A stretch of 64,000 nt of DNA from Paraburkholderia sp. (GTDB lineage Bacteria > Pseudomonadota > Gammaproteobacteria > Burkholderiales > Burkholderiaceae): assembly GCF_028283785.1 (NCBI RefSeq), contig NZ_JAPWKB010000013.1, positions 1 through 64,000 on the forward strand. The letters run 5' to 3'. Positions within the stretch are counted from its first letter, which is position 1. Each line of letters opens with the position of its first letter. The notes under the pieces were generated by a model. That model had not been told where the DNA came from, ran no database searches, and saw only the letters and a list, made by a program, of their open reading frames with translations. Made by a program: the position numbers and the translations under genes. Below, piece after piece: positions 16,649 through 26,252 of the stretch.

Positions 16649-18022
16649 ATGAATTCGCCTTCGTCCGGTTCAACGGCTTCATCCGGCATGCCAGCGGCAC
16701 CGGTTTCGTCGACGCAACTCGACCCGGTCAATCGCAAGGTCATGCGACGGCTGCTGCCATTCCTGCTGCTCATGTATGTGCTCGCCTTTCTCGATCGCGC
16801 GAACATCGGCTTCGCGCAAAAGGCGCTACAGCACGACACCGGTTTGTCGAATGCGGCATTCGCATTCGGCGCAGGCGTGTTCTTTATCGGCTATGCGCTG
16901 TTCGAAGTACCGAGCAACCTGTTGCTGCATCGCTTCGGCGCACGGACGTGGATGTGCCGGATCATGGTGACGTGGGGCCTGGTTTCCGCTGCGATGTGTT
17001 TCGCGCATACGCCCACCGCGTTCTATACGCTGCGTTTTCTGCTCGGCGTCGCCGAAGCCGGTTTCTTTCCCGGCGTCATCTATTACCTGACGCACTGGTT
17101 CGTGCAGTCGGCGCGGGCGCGCGCGCTCGGGCTGTTTTATTTCGGTGCGCCGCTGGCGTTTATTTTCGGTAGTCCGCTGTCGGGTTCGCTACTGGAGCTG
17201 CATGGCGCATTCGGTCTCGCCGGATGGCAATGGCTGTTTCTGATCGAAGGCGGGATGGCATCGGCGGTCGGCGTGTGGGCGTTCTGGTATCTGGATAACC
17301 GTCCCGCCGACGCCCGTTGGCTCGAACCGCACGAACGTCGCCTGCTGACCGACGCACTCGCAGACGATGCGCGCGACGCGTCCGCGCACGGTCCTCGCAA
17401 TCTGCTGGCTGCGCTGATCGACCGCCGGGTGCTGTCGCTTTGCCTGATCTACGCGTTGATCCAGATGAGCGTGTACGGCGTGATCTTCTACCTGCCGCAA
17501 CAGGTGGCGGCGTTGCTCGGCACGACCGTCGGCCTGCGAGTCGGGCTGGTGGCGGCGTTGCCGTGGCTATGCGCACTCGCCACGACCTGGTTCGTGCCGC
17601 GTCGTGCGGATCGTACGCGCACACATCGCGGCTGGGCTATCGCACTGCTGATGCTGGCCGGTTGCGGTATCGCCGCGTCGGGCGTGTCGTCGAGTCCGGT
17701 GCTGTCGCTGATTGCGCTGTGCTGTGCGGCAAGCGGTTTTATCGCGGCCCAGCCGCTGTTCTGGACGTTCCCGACGCGCTATCTGAGCGGCGCGGCCGCA
17801 GCGGGCGGGATCGCACTGATCAACTCACTCGGCGGGCTGGGCGGCTTTATTGCACCGTCGTTGCGCACGGCTGCCGAACAGGGTTTTGCGTCGAAGTCCG
17901 CGGGACTGATCGCGCTCGGCGTGGCCAGCGTGCTCGCCGCGTTGCTGATCGCCGCGCTGGTCCGTCGCGAAACCGCGCCTGTCGCGTGGCCGCTTCATCC
18001 GTCCGCCCCTCGCGTGCGGTAA
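16649..18022 (+). CDS. rhmT: MFS transporter, RhmT-like (probable L-rhamnonate uptake)
   Basis: A 457-aa, 12-helix major facilitator of the anion:cation symporter (phthalate/galactonate) group. The segments YVLAFLDRANIGFAQ, FGARTWM, LLGVAEAGFFPGVIYYLT and GLFYFGAPLAF closely follow E. coli RhmT/YfaV, the presumed rhamnonate transporter. It sits immediately upstream of rhmD, the same partnership as in the E. coli rhm cluster. ATG 16649 has AGGAG upstream; an in-frame codon 30 bases earlier is less likely. Transport direction and substrate are inferred. Confidence 0.85.
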   Translation: MNSPSSGSTASSGMPAAPVSSTQLDPVNRKVMRRLLPFLLLMYVLAFLDRANIGFAQKALQHDTGLSNAAFAFGAGVFFIGYALFEVPSNLLLHRFGARTWMCRIMVTWGLVSAAMCFAHTPTAFYTLRFLLGVAEAGFFPGVIYYLTHWFVQSARARALGLFYFGAPLAFIFGSPLSGSLLELHGAFGLAGWQWLFLIEGGMASAVGVWAFWYLDNRPADARWLEPHERRLLTDALADDARDASAHGPRNLLAALIDRRVLSLCLIYALIQMSVYGVIFYLPQQVAALLGTTVGLRVGLVAALPWLCALATTWFVPRRADRTRTHRGWAIALLMLAGCGIAASGVSSSPVLSLIALCCAASGFIAAQPLFWTFPTRYLSGAAAAGGIALINSLGGLGGFIAPSLRTAAEQGFASKSAGLIALGVASVLAALLIAALVRRETAPVAWPLHPSAPRVR

Positions 18023-18068
18023 CGGAACGTTGAACCCCCTTCGCTGAATCACTCACTGAACGAACCCA

Positions 18069-18088
18069 TGCGGCGCATGTGCGCCGCA
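18069..18088. repeat. Short hairpin before rhmD
   Basis: TGCGGCGCA (18069-18077) / TGCGCCGCA (18080-18088), a perfect 9-bp dyad with GCATGTGC at its centre. It lies between the carrier stop and rhmD and may belong to the GCATGC hairpin family. Confidence 0.45.
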
Positions 18089-18107
18089 CTCAAACGGAGT
18101 TGCTGAT

Positions 18108-19286
18108 ATGGCCATGCCTACCATCCGGCACGTGCGTGCCTTTACCGTCCGCGGCGGCGGCGCAGACTATCACGATCAACCCGGCGGTCACTGGATCGAC
18201 GATCATATTTCGACGCCGATGGCGCGCTATCCCGAGTATCGTCAGAGCCGCCAGTCGTTCGGTATCAACGTGCTCGGCACGCTGGTCGTCGAGATCGAGG
18301 CGAGCGACGGCACGGTCGGTTTCGCGGTGACGACGGGCGGCGAGATCGGCGCGTTCATCGTCGAAAAACATCTCGCGCGTTTTCTCGAAGGGCAACTCGT
18401 CACCGACATCGAAAAGATGTGGGACCAGATGTACTTTTCGACGCTGTATTACGGTCGAAAAGGCGTCGTGCTGAACACGATTTCAGGCGTCGATCTCGCG
18501 CTGTGGGATCTGCTCGCGAAGGTCCGCAAGGAACCCGTGTATGCGCTGCTGGGCGGCCCCGTGCGCGACGAACTGACGTTCTACGCAACCGGCGCGCGTC
18601 CCGATCTCGCGAAGGACATGGGCTTTATCGGCGGCAAGCTGCCGCTGCAACACGGGCCTGCGGAAGGCGAAGCGGGTCTGAAGAAGAACCTCGCCAAACT
18701 CGCGGATATGCGCGACCGGGTCGGCCCGGATTTCTGGCTGATGCTCGACTGCTGGATGAGTCTCGACGTGCCGTATGCGACGCGTCTCGCGCAGGGCGCG
18801 CACGAACTCGGTCTGAAGTGGATCGAGGAATGTTTGCCGCCGGACGACTACTGGGGTTATGCCGAACTTCGCCGCAATGTACCGAAGGGCATGATGGTCT
18901 CGACCGGAGAACACGAAGCGACGCGTTGGGGTTTCCGGATGCTGCTGGAAATGCAGTGTTGCGATCTGATCCAGCCGGACGTCGGCTGGTGCGGCGGCAT
19001 CACCGAACTGATCAAGATTTCCGCGCTTGCCGATGCGCATAACGTGATGGTCGTGCCGCATGGGTCGTCGGTGTACAGCTATCACTTCGTCGTCACGCGT
19101 CATAACTCGCCGTTTGCCGAGTTCCTGATGATGGCGCCGAAAGCCGATGAAGTCGTGCCGATGTTCACGCCGTTGCTGCTCGACGAACCCGTGCCCGTCA
19201 ACGGCCGGATGAAAGTACCCGACACGCCGGGCTTCGGCGTGCGGCTCAATCCCGAGTGTGCGTTGACGCGACCTTATCCGCGCTGA
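18108..19286 (+). CDS. rhmD: L-rhamnonate dehydratase
   Basis: A 392-aa enolase-superfamily acid-sugar dehydratase converting L-rhamnonate to 2-keto-3-deoxy-L-rhamnonate. It follows E. coli RhmD closely: GGHWIDDHI with H33, [28 protein letters not shown], the metal-ligand series D214 (LMLDCW), E240 (WIEECLPP) and E268 (STGEHE), and the base H318 ([10 protein letters not shown]). The length fits the family (about 390-405 aa). GGAG precedes the ATG. It lies between the RhmT-like carrier and the rhamnose dehydrogenase, 38 bases before the latter, so co-transcription is likely. Confidence 0.95.
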   Translation: MAMPTIRHVRAFTVRGGGADYHDQPGGHWIDDHISTPMARYPEYRQSRQSFGINVLGTLVVEIEASDGTVGFAVTTGGEIGAFIVEKHLARFLEGQLVTDIEKMWDQMYFSTLYYGRKGVVLNTISGVDLALWDLLAKVRKEPVYALLGGPVRDELTFYATGARPDLAKDMGFIGGKLPLQHGPAEGEAGLKKNLAKLADMRDRVGPDFWLMLDCWMSLDVPYATRLAQGAHELGLKWIEECLPPDDYWGYAELRRNVPKGMMVSTGEHEATRWGFRMLLEMQCCDLIQPDVGWCGGITELIKISALADAHNVMVVPHGSSVYSYHFVVTRHNSPFAEFLMMAPKADEVVPMFTPLLLDEPVPVNGRMKVPDTPGFGVRLNPECALTRPYPR

Positions 19287-19324
19287 TACGGTTGTTCCCG
19301 AACCCATCACGCAAGGAGAGAGAT

Positions 19325-20107
19325 GTGCTGCTCAAAGACAAGGCCGTGATCGTCACGGGCGGATCGCGCGGGATCGGTCGTGCGATCGCCGTTGCGTGCG
19401 CAGCCGAAGGCGCCGACGTCGCGATCAACTACTGGGGTGACAACGACGCCTCGTACGGACGACGCTCGGCGGTGGCTGAAGTGCTGGCGGAGATCGAAGG
19501 GTTGGGACGTCGTGCGATCGCCGTGGAAGGCAATGTCGCCGCGCACGAGACAGGCACCGAACTGGTTCGTCGGACAGTCGAGGCATTCGGCAAGGTGGAC
19601 GTGCTCGCGAGCAATGCCGGCATCTGCCCGTTTCACGCGTTTCTCGACATGCCGCCCGCGATGCTCGAAGCCACGGTGTCGGTGAATCTGAACGGCGCGT
19701 TTTTCGTCACGCAGGCCGCCGCGAACCAGATGAAGAAGCAGGGCACGGGCGGCGCGATCGTCGCGACCAGTTCGATCAGCGCGTTAGTCGGCGGCGGCAT
19801 GCAGACGCATTACACGCCGACCAAGGCCGGCGTGCATTCATTGATGCAGTCGTGCGCGATTGCGTTGGGACCGTACGGTATCCGCTGTAATTCGGTGATG
19901 CCCGGCACCATCGCGACGGATCTGAACGCCGACGATCTCGCCGATCCCGACAAGCAGGCGTACTTCGAAAAACGCATTCCGCTGGGCAGATTGGGCCGCC
20001 CCGACGACGTCGCGGATTGCGTGGTGTTTCTTGCGTCGGATCGCGCGCGCTATGTGACGGGTGCATCGTTGCTGGTCGACGGTGGTTTGTTCGTCAACCT
20101 GCAATGA
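19325..20107 (+). CDS. L-rhamnose 1-dehydrogenase (SDR, LRA1 type)
   Basis: A 260-aa SDR that oxidises L-rhamnose to L-rhamnonolactone. TGGSRGIG (11-18), NAG followed by ICPFHAFLDMPP, catalytic serine in TSSIS (about 150), Y163 and K167. The INYW-D-x-DA-YG segment after the Rossmann strand, and the GGGMQTHYTPTKAGVHSLMQS active-site region, are as I recall them in the Azotobacter-type rhamnose dehydrogenases. The start is GTG 19325 with AAGGAG at six to seven bases; an ATG two bases upstream is out of frame. It ends the rightward rhmT-rhmD unit and meets the LysR gene tail to tail. Confidence 0.9.
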   Translation: MLLKDKAVIVTGGSRGIGRAIAVACAAEGADVAINYWGDNDASYGRRSAVAEVLAEIEGLGRRAIAVEGNVAAHETGTELVRRTVEAFGKVDVLASNAGICPFHAFLDMPPAMLEATVSVNLNGAFFVTQAAANQMKKQGTGGAIVATSSISALVGGGMQTHYTPTKAGVHSLMQSCAIALGPYGIRCNSVMPGTIATDLNADDLADPDKQAYFEKRIPLGRLGRPDDVADCVVFLASDRARYVTGASLLVDGGLFVNLQ

Positions 20108-20118
20108 ACGGTAAGGCA

Positions 20119-21123
20119 TCAGTGCGCGGACGCAGGCAGCGCTTCGGCGTTAGTCTTGCTGTGCGCACTGCTTGCCGGGTCGCGTGCGAGCGTGCGCGAA
20201 AATCCGCGCAGCAGCTCGATGAAATGCAGCGCGGGTTCGGCAAGCGGTTCGTTCTTGCGGGTCAGGATGCCGAAGCCGGCAAGGCTTTTACCGATCTCGA
20301 CCGGCAGCGGCACCAGCAGTTTGCCGCGCACGTGATCGCGCACCACGGATTCCGGCAGCATCGCCACGGCGTCGTAGTTTTCGAGCAGTTGCAGCGTAGC
20401 GAAAATCGACGCGCATTCGGTCAGGTTGACAGGCGTTGCCAGACCCGCACGCGCGAGTTCTTCTTCGAACAGCGCGCGAGCCGGACTCGAAACCGGTTGC
20501 GCGACCCAAGGCCAGGCCATCAGTTCGGCGAGCGTGACGGTGTCGCGGGCGGCCAGCGGATGCACGGTGCGTACGACCAGCACCAGCGTTTCGCGCGCGA
20601 GCGGCTCGAAGCTAAAGTCGTTGTGTTGCAGTGGACTGGTCAGCCGTCCGAGCGCGAGATCGATTTCGCGGCGGTGCAGCAACTGGACGACCTGATCGCT
20701 GGTTTCGCCGAGAATGCGCACGTTGAGCAGCGGTCTTTCGGTTTTCAGCGAAGCGACGGCCATCGCAAGCAGGTCGGGCGCGGCGCCCATGATCGCGCCC
20801 ACGGTCAGTTGCCCGTGGCCGCCTTTGCGTTTGACTTCGAGGTCTTCGGCGAAGCGCGTCAGTTCGGTCAGCGCGCGGCGCGCGTAAGCCAGCGTGACGG
20901 TGCCGAGTTGGGTGGGCTGCATGCCGCGCGCATTGCGCTCGAACAGCAGGAAGCCGAAGGCTTCCTCGATGTCGCCGAGCATCCGGCTGGCGCTCGGTTG
21001 CGCGACGTTGACGGCGTCGGCGGCCTGGTGCAGGTTGCGTGCATCGTCGAGCGCGACCAGCAGCGCAAGATGCTTGAATTTGAGCCGGTTGACGAGGGCA
21101 ACGGTGGCGGAATTCTGGCTCAT
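20119..21123 (-). CDS. LysR-family regulator of the rhamnose locus
   Basis: A 334-aa LysR-type protein: HTH at about residues 20-75 (NLHQAADAVNVAQPSASRMLGDIEEAFG), effector domain at about 105-310. It is encoded within the rhamnose locus, convergent with the rhamnose dehydrogenase and divergent from rhaM, with a CAAT-N11-ATTG box in the 134-base gap before rhaM. The obvious proposal is that it senses rhamnose or a pathway acid and controls both arms of the locus. ATG 21123 is taken; the frame is open 45 bases further. Family certain, regulon inferred. Confidence 0.9.
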   Translation of the reverse strand: MSQNSATVALVNRLKFKHLALLVALDDARNLHQAADAVNVAQPSASRMLGDIEEAFGFLLFERNARGMQPTQLGTVTLAYARRALTELTRFAEDLEVKRKGGHGQLTVGAIMGAAPDLLAMAVASLKTERPLLNVRILGETSDQVVQLLHRREIDLALGRLTSPLQHNDFSFEPLARETLVLVVRTVHPLAARDTVTLAELMAWPWVAQPVSSPARALFEEELARAGLATPVNLTECASIFATLQLLENYDAVAMLPESVVRDHVRGKLLVPLPVEIGKSLAGFGILTRKNEPLAEPALHFIELLRGFSRTLARDPASSAHSKTNAEALPASAH

Positions 21124-21156
21124 GGTGACGTGTCGCGATTCGGTTTCTGGATCGCC

Positions 21157-21202
21157 CAATCCCAACAACGGATTGAGTTGCTATCGGCTCCGCAAGTATA
21201 GT
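21157..21202 (+). promoter_or_regulatory. LysR box and promoter for the rhaM-ABC operon
   Basis: CAAT (21157-21160), 11 bases, ATTG (21172-21175): a textbook T-N11-A LysR box with the extended dyad CAATCC/GGATTG. It overlaps a -35 TTGAGT (21173-21178), followed after 18 bases by TATAGT (21197-21202), about 56 bases before the rhaM start. Confidence 0.6.
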
Positions 21203-21257
21203 CGCTTCACACGCTCCACTCAGAGAGCACCCAAAACATGGTTGGAGACAGGCCGCA

Positions 21258-21581
21258 ATGGAGACAATCGCTTTCCGGATGGTGCTCAACCCCGGCATGC
21301 GCGACGAATACGAGCGTCGCCACGCAGCCATCTGGCCGGAACTCGCCGACGCCTTGCACGAAGCAGGCGTGCGCGACTATCGCATCTTCCTCGATCCCGC
21401 CACGCATCATCTGTTCGCCGTGCTGACACGCACCGCCGATCACACGATGGACCGTCTGCCGCAGCAGGCGATCATGCGTAAATGGTGGGATTACATGGCC
21501 GACATCATGCAAACCGTCCCCGACCATTCGCCGGTGCAACAGGCACTCGAACCCGTCTTTCATCTGAAGTCGCCAGACTGA
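21258..21581 (+). CDS. rhaM: L-rhamnose mutarotase
   Basis: A 107-aa protein interconverting alpha- and beta-L-rhamnose. Tyr18 and the catalytic His22 ([14 protein letters not shown]) are in the same positions as in E. coli RhaM, and the C-terminal [12 protein letters not shown] segment is diagnostic. Normal family length is about 104 aa. GGAG precedes the ATG. It is the first gene of a rightward operon with the lactonase (40-base gap) and the ABC transporter genes, so mutarotation, import and the first catabolic steps are linked. Confidence 0.96.
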   Translation: METIAFRMVLNPGMRDEYERRHAAIWPELADALHEAGVRDYRIFLDPATHHLFAVLTRTADHTMDRLPQQAIMRKWWDYMADIMQTVPDHSPVQQALEPVFHLKSPD

Positions 21582-21620
21582 TCTGGCGCGGTGCCACGAC
21601 CAACGGACAAAGGAAGCGCC

Positions 21621-22514
21621 ATGCAAGTCGTTGACGCACATATGCATCTGTGGGACCTGAACACGCATCACTATCCGTGGCTCGCGGAGCCGGGCGTATC
21701 GTTCGTCTGCGATGCGCGCGATCTGAAACACGATTACCTGATTACCGATCTGCTGCGCGACGCCGGCGAGATCGAAGTGCTGAAAGCCGTACACGTCGAA
21801 GCGAATCACGATCCTGTCGATCCGGTCGAAGAGACGCGCTGGTTGCAGGGTGTCGCAGGTGACGCCGCTTCGCGCGGGATGCCGAATGCGATCGTCGCCG
21901 CGGTGGATCTCGCTTCGCCGAATGCGGCGGAGATACTCGAAGCGCACGCTGCATTCGCGAATACGCGTGGCGTCCGGCAGATTCTCAATGTGCATGACAA
22001 CCCGCTCTACGATTACATCGGCCGTCATCTGATGCGCGATACGTTGTGGCGCGAGCAGTTCGCGCTGTTGCGCCGTCACGATCTGTCGTTCGATCTGCAA
22101 CTGTATCCGTCACAGATGGACGAGGCGGCCGCACTCGCGCATGCCAACGCGGATACGCAATTCATCGTGAATCATGCGGGCATGTTCGTGGACCGCAACA
22201 GCGTCGCCGGTTATCGCGCATGGCGCGACGGCATGCGCACGCTGGCCGCCTGTCCGAACGTGGCGGTGAAGATCGGCGGCTTCGGGATGCTCGATCACCG
22301 GTGGAGTGTCGAAAGCATCCGGCCATACGTGCTCGAAACCATCGATACATTTGGCGTCGAGCGCGCGATGTTCGCGTCGAACTTTCCGGTGGACCGGCTT
22401 TTCAGTACCTACGAGGACGTGTGGCGTGCGTATGCGGCGATCGTCGCCGATATGAGCGACGCGGAGAAAGACGCGCTGTTCCGGCGCAACGCCGAGCGTA
22501 TTTACCGCATCTGA
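21621..22514 (+). CDS. Amidohydrolase-2 family lactonase, probable L-rhamnonolactonase
   Basis: A 297-aa metal-dependent hydrolase of the COG3618 type. The N-terminal H-x-H (DAHMHLW, H7/H9), a mid-protein histidine in FIVNHAG and an aspartate in the C-terminal strand (FASNFPVDRL) form the usual amidohydrolase site. The family includes fucono- and rhamnono-lactonases; its place between rhaM and the rhamnose ABC genes makes L-rhamnono-gamma-lactone hydrolysis the likely job. ATG 21621 has AGGAAG upstream. Confidence 0.88.
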   Translation: MQVVDAHMHLWDLNTHHYPWLAEPGVSFVCDARDLKHDYLITDLLRDAGEIEVLKAVHVEANHDPVDPVEETRWLQGVAGDAASRGMPNAIVAAVDLASPNAAEILEAHAAFANTRGVRQILNVHDNPLYDYIGRHLMRDTLWREQFALLRRHDLSFDLQLYPSQMDEAAALAHANADTQFIVNHAGMFVDRNSVAGYRAWRDGMRTLAACPNVAVKIGGFGMLDHRWSVESIRPYVLETIDTFGVERAMFASNFPVDRLFSTYEDVWRAYAAIVADMSDAEKDALFRRNAERIYRI

Positions 22515-22585
22515 AGTAGGTCGACGCGGCGCGTCATCACGCTAGATACAGCGATAAAAGTAGCAGCACACGAAGGAGACACGGA

Positions 22586-24112
22586 GTGCAGCAATCAGCA
22601 ACCCAACCCAGGCTCGAACTGCGCCACGCGAGCAAATCGTTTGGCCGGGTTCGCGCCCTGTCCGACGGCGACCTCGCGCTGTGGCCCGGCGAAGTTCACG
22701 CGTTGCTCGGCGAAAACGGCGCAGGCAAATCGACGCTCGTGAAAATTCTCGCGGGTGTCCATCAACCGGACGGCGGTGAACTTCTGGTGGATGGCGTGCC
22801 ACGCCGCTTCGCCACACCCGCCGATGCACGCAATGCCGGTCTGGCCGTGATCTATCAGGAACCGACGCTGTTCTTCGATTTGTCGATCGCCGAAAACATT
22901 TTCATGGGCCGTCAGCCGGTCGATCGGATCGGGCGCATTCAATACGATTCAATGCGACGCGAAGTGGACGGTTTGCTCGCGTCGCTCGGCGTCGATCTGC
23001 GCGCGGATCAACCGGTGCGCGGACTGTCGATCGCGGATCAGCAGGTGATCGAAATCGCGAAGGCGTTATCGCTGAATGCGAACGTGCTGATTATGGACGA
23101 ACCGACTGCCGCACTGTCGCTGACCGAAGTGGAACGGCTGTTCACGATCGTGCGAAAGCTGCGCGAACGCGATGTCGCGATTCTCTTCATCACGCACCGG
23201 CTCGACGAAGTCTTCGCGTTGACGCAGCGTGTGACGATCATGCGCGACGGCGCGAAAGTATTCGATGCGGCCACGGTCGACATGACTACGGAATCGATCG
23301 TCGCGAAGATGGTCGGGCGCGACCTTCAGACCTTCTATCCGAAGGCGAACGTGACGCCTGGCGAGGTGCGGCTGTCGGTGCGCGGACTGACGCGCGTCGG
23401 TGTATTCAAGGATATTTCGTTCGACGTGCGCGCCGGTGAAATCGTCGCGCTCGCCGGTCTGGTCGGTGCGGGGCGCAGCGAAGTGGCGCGCGCGATTTTC
23501 GGCATCGATCCGCTCGATTCCGGGGAAATCCGCTTGAGCGGCAAGCATCTGAAGCCGGGCAAACCCGCGGCGGCGGTGCGCGCCGGTCTCGCGCTGGTGC
23601 CGGAAGACCGTCGGCAGCAGGGGCTGGCGCTGGAGCTGAGCATCGCGCGCAATGCGTCGATGACCGTGCTCGGGCGGCTGGTGCGCCACGGGCTGATCTC
23701 GACGCGCAGCGAAACGGATCTCGCGCGGCATTGGGGCGAAAAGCTGCGTCTGAAAGCGGGCGATCCGGCCGCGCCGGTCGGCACCTTGTCGGGCGGTAAC
23801 CAGCAGAAGGTCGTACTCGGCAAATGGCTCGCAACCGGGCCGAACGTGTTGATCATCGACGAGCCGACGCGCGGCATCGACGTCGGCGCGAAAGCCGAGG
23901 TTTACAGCGCGCTTGCCGAACTGGTTACGCAAGGCATGGCCGTGCTGATGATTTCGAGCGAGATGCCGGAAGTGCTAGGCATGGCCGACCGTGTGCTGGT
24001 GATGCACGAAGGGCGGATCAGCGCCGACATCGCGCGCAGCGAAGCCAACGAAGAGCGGATCATGAGCGCCGCGCTCGGACAATCGATTACTCCACTGGGG
24101 CACGCCGCATGA
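22586..24112 (+). CDS. rhaT: Rhamnose ABC transporter ATPase (RhaT type)
   Basis: A 508-aa double ATPase of the carbohydrate CUT2 group. Domain 1: Walker [10 protein letters not shown] (42-50), LSIADQQ signature, Walker [12 protein letters not shown]. Domain 2: degenerate P-loop GLVGAGRS (about 297), LSGGNQQK signature and Walker [13 protein letters not shown]. Degeneracy of the second P-loop is normal for CUT2. The start is a GTG with AAGGAG upstream. Its stop overlaps the next start in ATGATG, indicating translational coupling with the permease. The gene symbol follows the Rhizobium rhamnose ABC system, not the E. coli RhaT symporter. Confidence 0.92.
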   Translation: MQQSATQPRLELRHASKSFGRVRALSDGDLALWPGEVHALLGENGAGKSTLVKILAGVHQPDGGELLVDGVPRRFATPADARNAGLAVIYQEPTLFFDLSIAENIFMGRQPVDRIGRIQYDSMRREVDGLLASLGVDLRADQPVRGLSIADQQVIEIAKALSLNANVLIMDEPTAALSLTEVERLFTIVRKLRERDVAILFITHRLDEVFALTQRVTIMRDGAKVFDAATVDMTTESIVAKMVGRDLQTFYPKANVTPGEVRLSVRGLTRVGVFKDISFDVRAGEIVALAGLVGAGRSEVARAIFGIDPLDSGEIRLSGKHLKPGKPAAAVRAGLALVPEDRRQQGLALELSIARNASMTVLGRLVRHGLISTRSETDLARHWGEKLRLKAGDPAAPVGTLSGGNQQKVVLGKWLATGPNVLIIDEPTRGIDVGAKAEVYSALAELVTQGMAVLMISSEMPEVLGMADRVLVMHEGRISADIARSEANEERIMSAALGQSITPLGHAA

Positions 24113-25176
24113 TGCGCCACACTACGACTCATTCGCCGCCGCGCGCGCCGCTGAAACCGGCGCCTGTCAAACGCCAGGACCCGATGCCCGGCGGCGTGTT
24201 CGGCGTACTCGCCAAAAGCCGCGAAACTACCTTATTTCTGGTGCTGATCCTGCTGGTGGCCGGAACGGGACTCGCGAAGCCGCAGTTTCTGAATCTGCAG
24301 AATCTGCGCGACGTGCTGCTCAACGTGTCGATCATCGGTCTGCTGACGGCGGGTATGACGGTCGTGATCCTGATGCGCCATATCGATCTGTCGATCGGTT
24401 CGACGGTCGGGATCAGCGCGTACGCGGTCGGCAGTCTGTATGTCGCATTTCCGCAGATGCCGGTGATCGTCGCGCTGCTGGCGGGCATCGGAATCGGGCT
24501 CGTGGCGGGCGGTATCAACGCGGTGCTGGTCGCAGTAGGGCGGGTGCCGTCGCTGGTCGCCACGCTGTCCACGTTGTACATCTTTCGCGGCGCGGATTAC
24601 GCGTGGGTTCACGGCGGACAGATCAACGCGACGAGCTTGCCCGATGCGTTTTCGCGACTCGGTTCGGGCTCGCTGTTCGGGATTCCGGCGCTCGCGTTGA
24701 TCGCGGTCGTCGTGCTGACCGGACTTGCGATCTACCTGAAGCAGTTCCGCGGCGGACGTGAGCATTACGCGATTGGATCGAACCCGGAAGCGGCCCGTCT
24801 TGCGGGCGTGAACGTCGAGCGTCGCGTGATGGCGGGCTTTCTGTTGTCGGGCGCGATCGCGGGCTTTGCTGGAGCGTTGTGGCTTGCGCGCTTCGGCACC
24901 GTGGATGCCAGCACCGCGAAGGGCATCGAGCTTCAGGTCGTGGCGGCGGCGGTGGTCGGCAGCGTCGCGATTACGGGCGGCGTCGGCACGATTCTCGGCG
25001 CGACACTCGGTGCGCTGGTGCTCGGCGTGATCAGCATCGCGCTGGTCGTGCTGCACGTCTCGCCCTTCTGGGAACAGGCGATTCAAGGCGCGCTGATCGT
25101 CGCGGCAATTGCCGCCGACACGCTGCTCGCCCGTTCCGTCGCCAAACGCATGATAAGGAAACGCGATCATGGCTAA
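24109..25176 (+). CDS. rhaP: Rhamnose ABC transporter permease 1
   Basis: A 355-aa CUT2 permease (AraH/RbsC type) with about ten membrane segments starting near residue 42. The loop [19 protein letters not shown] and the cytoplasmic [18 protein letters not shown] motif that contacts the ATPase are clear. The N-terminal 40 residues are polar and Pro-rich, longer than usual, perhaps because translation starts at the overlapping ATG. It overlaps the ATPase gene by four bases and the second permease by eight. Confidence 0.9.
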   Translation: MMRHTTTHSPPRAPLKPAPVKRQDPMPGGVFGVLAKSRETTLFLVLILLVAGTGLAKPQFLNLQNLRDVLLNVSIIGLLTAGMTVVILMRHIDLSIGSTVGISAYAVGSLYVAFPQMPVIVALLAGIGIGLVAGGINAVLVAVGRVPSLVATLSTLYIFRGADYAWVHGGQINATSLPDAFSRLGSGSLFGIPALALIAVVVLTGLAIYLKQFRGGREHYAIGSNPEAARLAGVNVERRVMAGFLLSGAIAGFAGALWLARFGTVDASTAKGIELQVVAAAVVGSVAITGGVGTILGATLGALVLGVISIALVVLHVSPFWEQAIQGALIVAAIAADTLLARSVAKRMIRKRDHG

Positions 25177-26176
25177 ACCCGATTCCGCGCTGTTGACGCG
25201 CAAACGCGAAACCCCGTTGCAATGGGAAGTGCTGCTGGTGATCGTGCTGATCCTCGCACTCGGTCTGGGGCGCTGGCTGTCGCCGGTGTTTCTGACCGGC
25301 GCGAATCTCAGCAACGTCCTCGCCGATCTGACCGAAATCGCGTTGATGGCACTGCCGATGACATTGATCATCGTTGCGGCTGAAATCGATTTGTCGGTGG
25401 CATCGGTGCTCGGCGCGTCGAGCGCGTTGATGGGCGTGTTGTGGCACATGGGCTTGCCGATGCCGCTCGTGATCGTGCTGGTGATGGCTGCCGGCGCGTT
25501 TGCGGGGCTGCTGAACGGGCTGGTGATCGTCAAGCTGAACCTGCCCTCGCTCGCGGTGACGATCGGCACGCTGGCGCTGTTTCGCGGGCTGGCTTATGTG
25601 CTGCTCGGCGATCAGGCGGTCGCGGATTTTCCGCCCGCGTACACCGCATTCGGCATGGACACGCTCGGCTCGACTTTCCTTCCGTTGCCGTTCGTGATCG
25701 TGATCGTGTTCGCGGTGCTGTTCGTGGTGCTGCTGCAAGCCACCGCGTTCGGCCGCAGCCTGTATGCGATCGGCGCGAATCCGACCGCGGCGGCGTTCTC
25801 GGGCATCGAAGTCGCGAAGATCCGTTTGCGGCTGTTCGTGCTGTCGGGACTGATGAGCGCGATCGGCGGCATCATCTATACGCTGCGCTTCACCAGTGCT
25901 CGCGGCGACAACGGCGAGGGCTTCGAGTTGTCGGTGATCGCAGCCGTGCTGTTTGGCGGTGTGAGCATCTTCGGCGGACGCGGTTCGATGATCGGCGTGT
26001 TGCTGTCGCTGCTGATTATCGGCGTGCTGAAAAATGCGCTGACGCTCGACGACGTATCGAGCGAAACGCTGACCATCGTGACCGGCGTGTTGCTGCTCGC
26101 GTCGGTGCTGATTCCGAATCTGGTCGCGCGATATCGCGCGATGCGCGACCGGCGGTTTATCGCGAAGTCCGCATGA
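25169..26176 (+). CDS. rhaQ: Rhamnose ABC transporter permease 2
   Basis: A 335-aa CUT2 permease, about ten hydrophobic segments from residue 22 on, with MTLIIVAAEIDLSVASVLG and the coupling-loop sequence GANPTAAAFSGIEVAKIRLRLF. It overlaps the first permease by eight bases, so the two are translated together and probably form a heterodimeric channel. The binding-protein gene follows after 76 bases. Confidence 0.92.
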   Translation: MAKPDSALLTRKRETPLQWEVLLVIVLILALGLGRWLSPVFLTGANLSNVLADLTEIALMALPMTLIIVAAEIDLSVASVLGASSALMGVLWHMGLPMPLVIVLVMAAGAFAGLLNGLVIVKLNLPSLAVTIGTLALFRGLAYVLLGDQAVADFPPAYTAFGMDTLGSTFLPLPFVIVIVFAVLFVVLLQATAFGRSLYAIGANPTAAAFSGIEVAKIRLRLFVLSGLMSAIGGIIYTLRFTSARGDNGEGFELSVIAAVLFGGVSIFGGRGSMIGVLLSLLIIGVLKNALTLDDVSSETLTIVTGVLLLASVLIPNLVARYRAMRDRRFIAKSA

Positions 26177-26252
26177 TTTCGCCTGTTTCATAGACGTTCC
26201 AGTCAACACACCCGGACGCTCGATCGTCCTAATACAAGCAAGGAGACACGTC

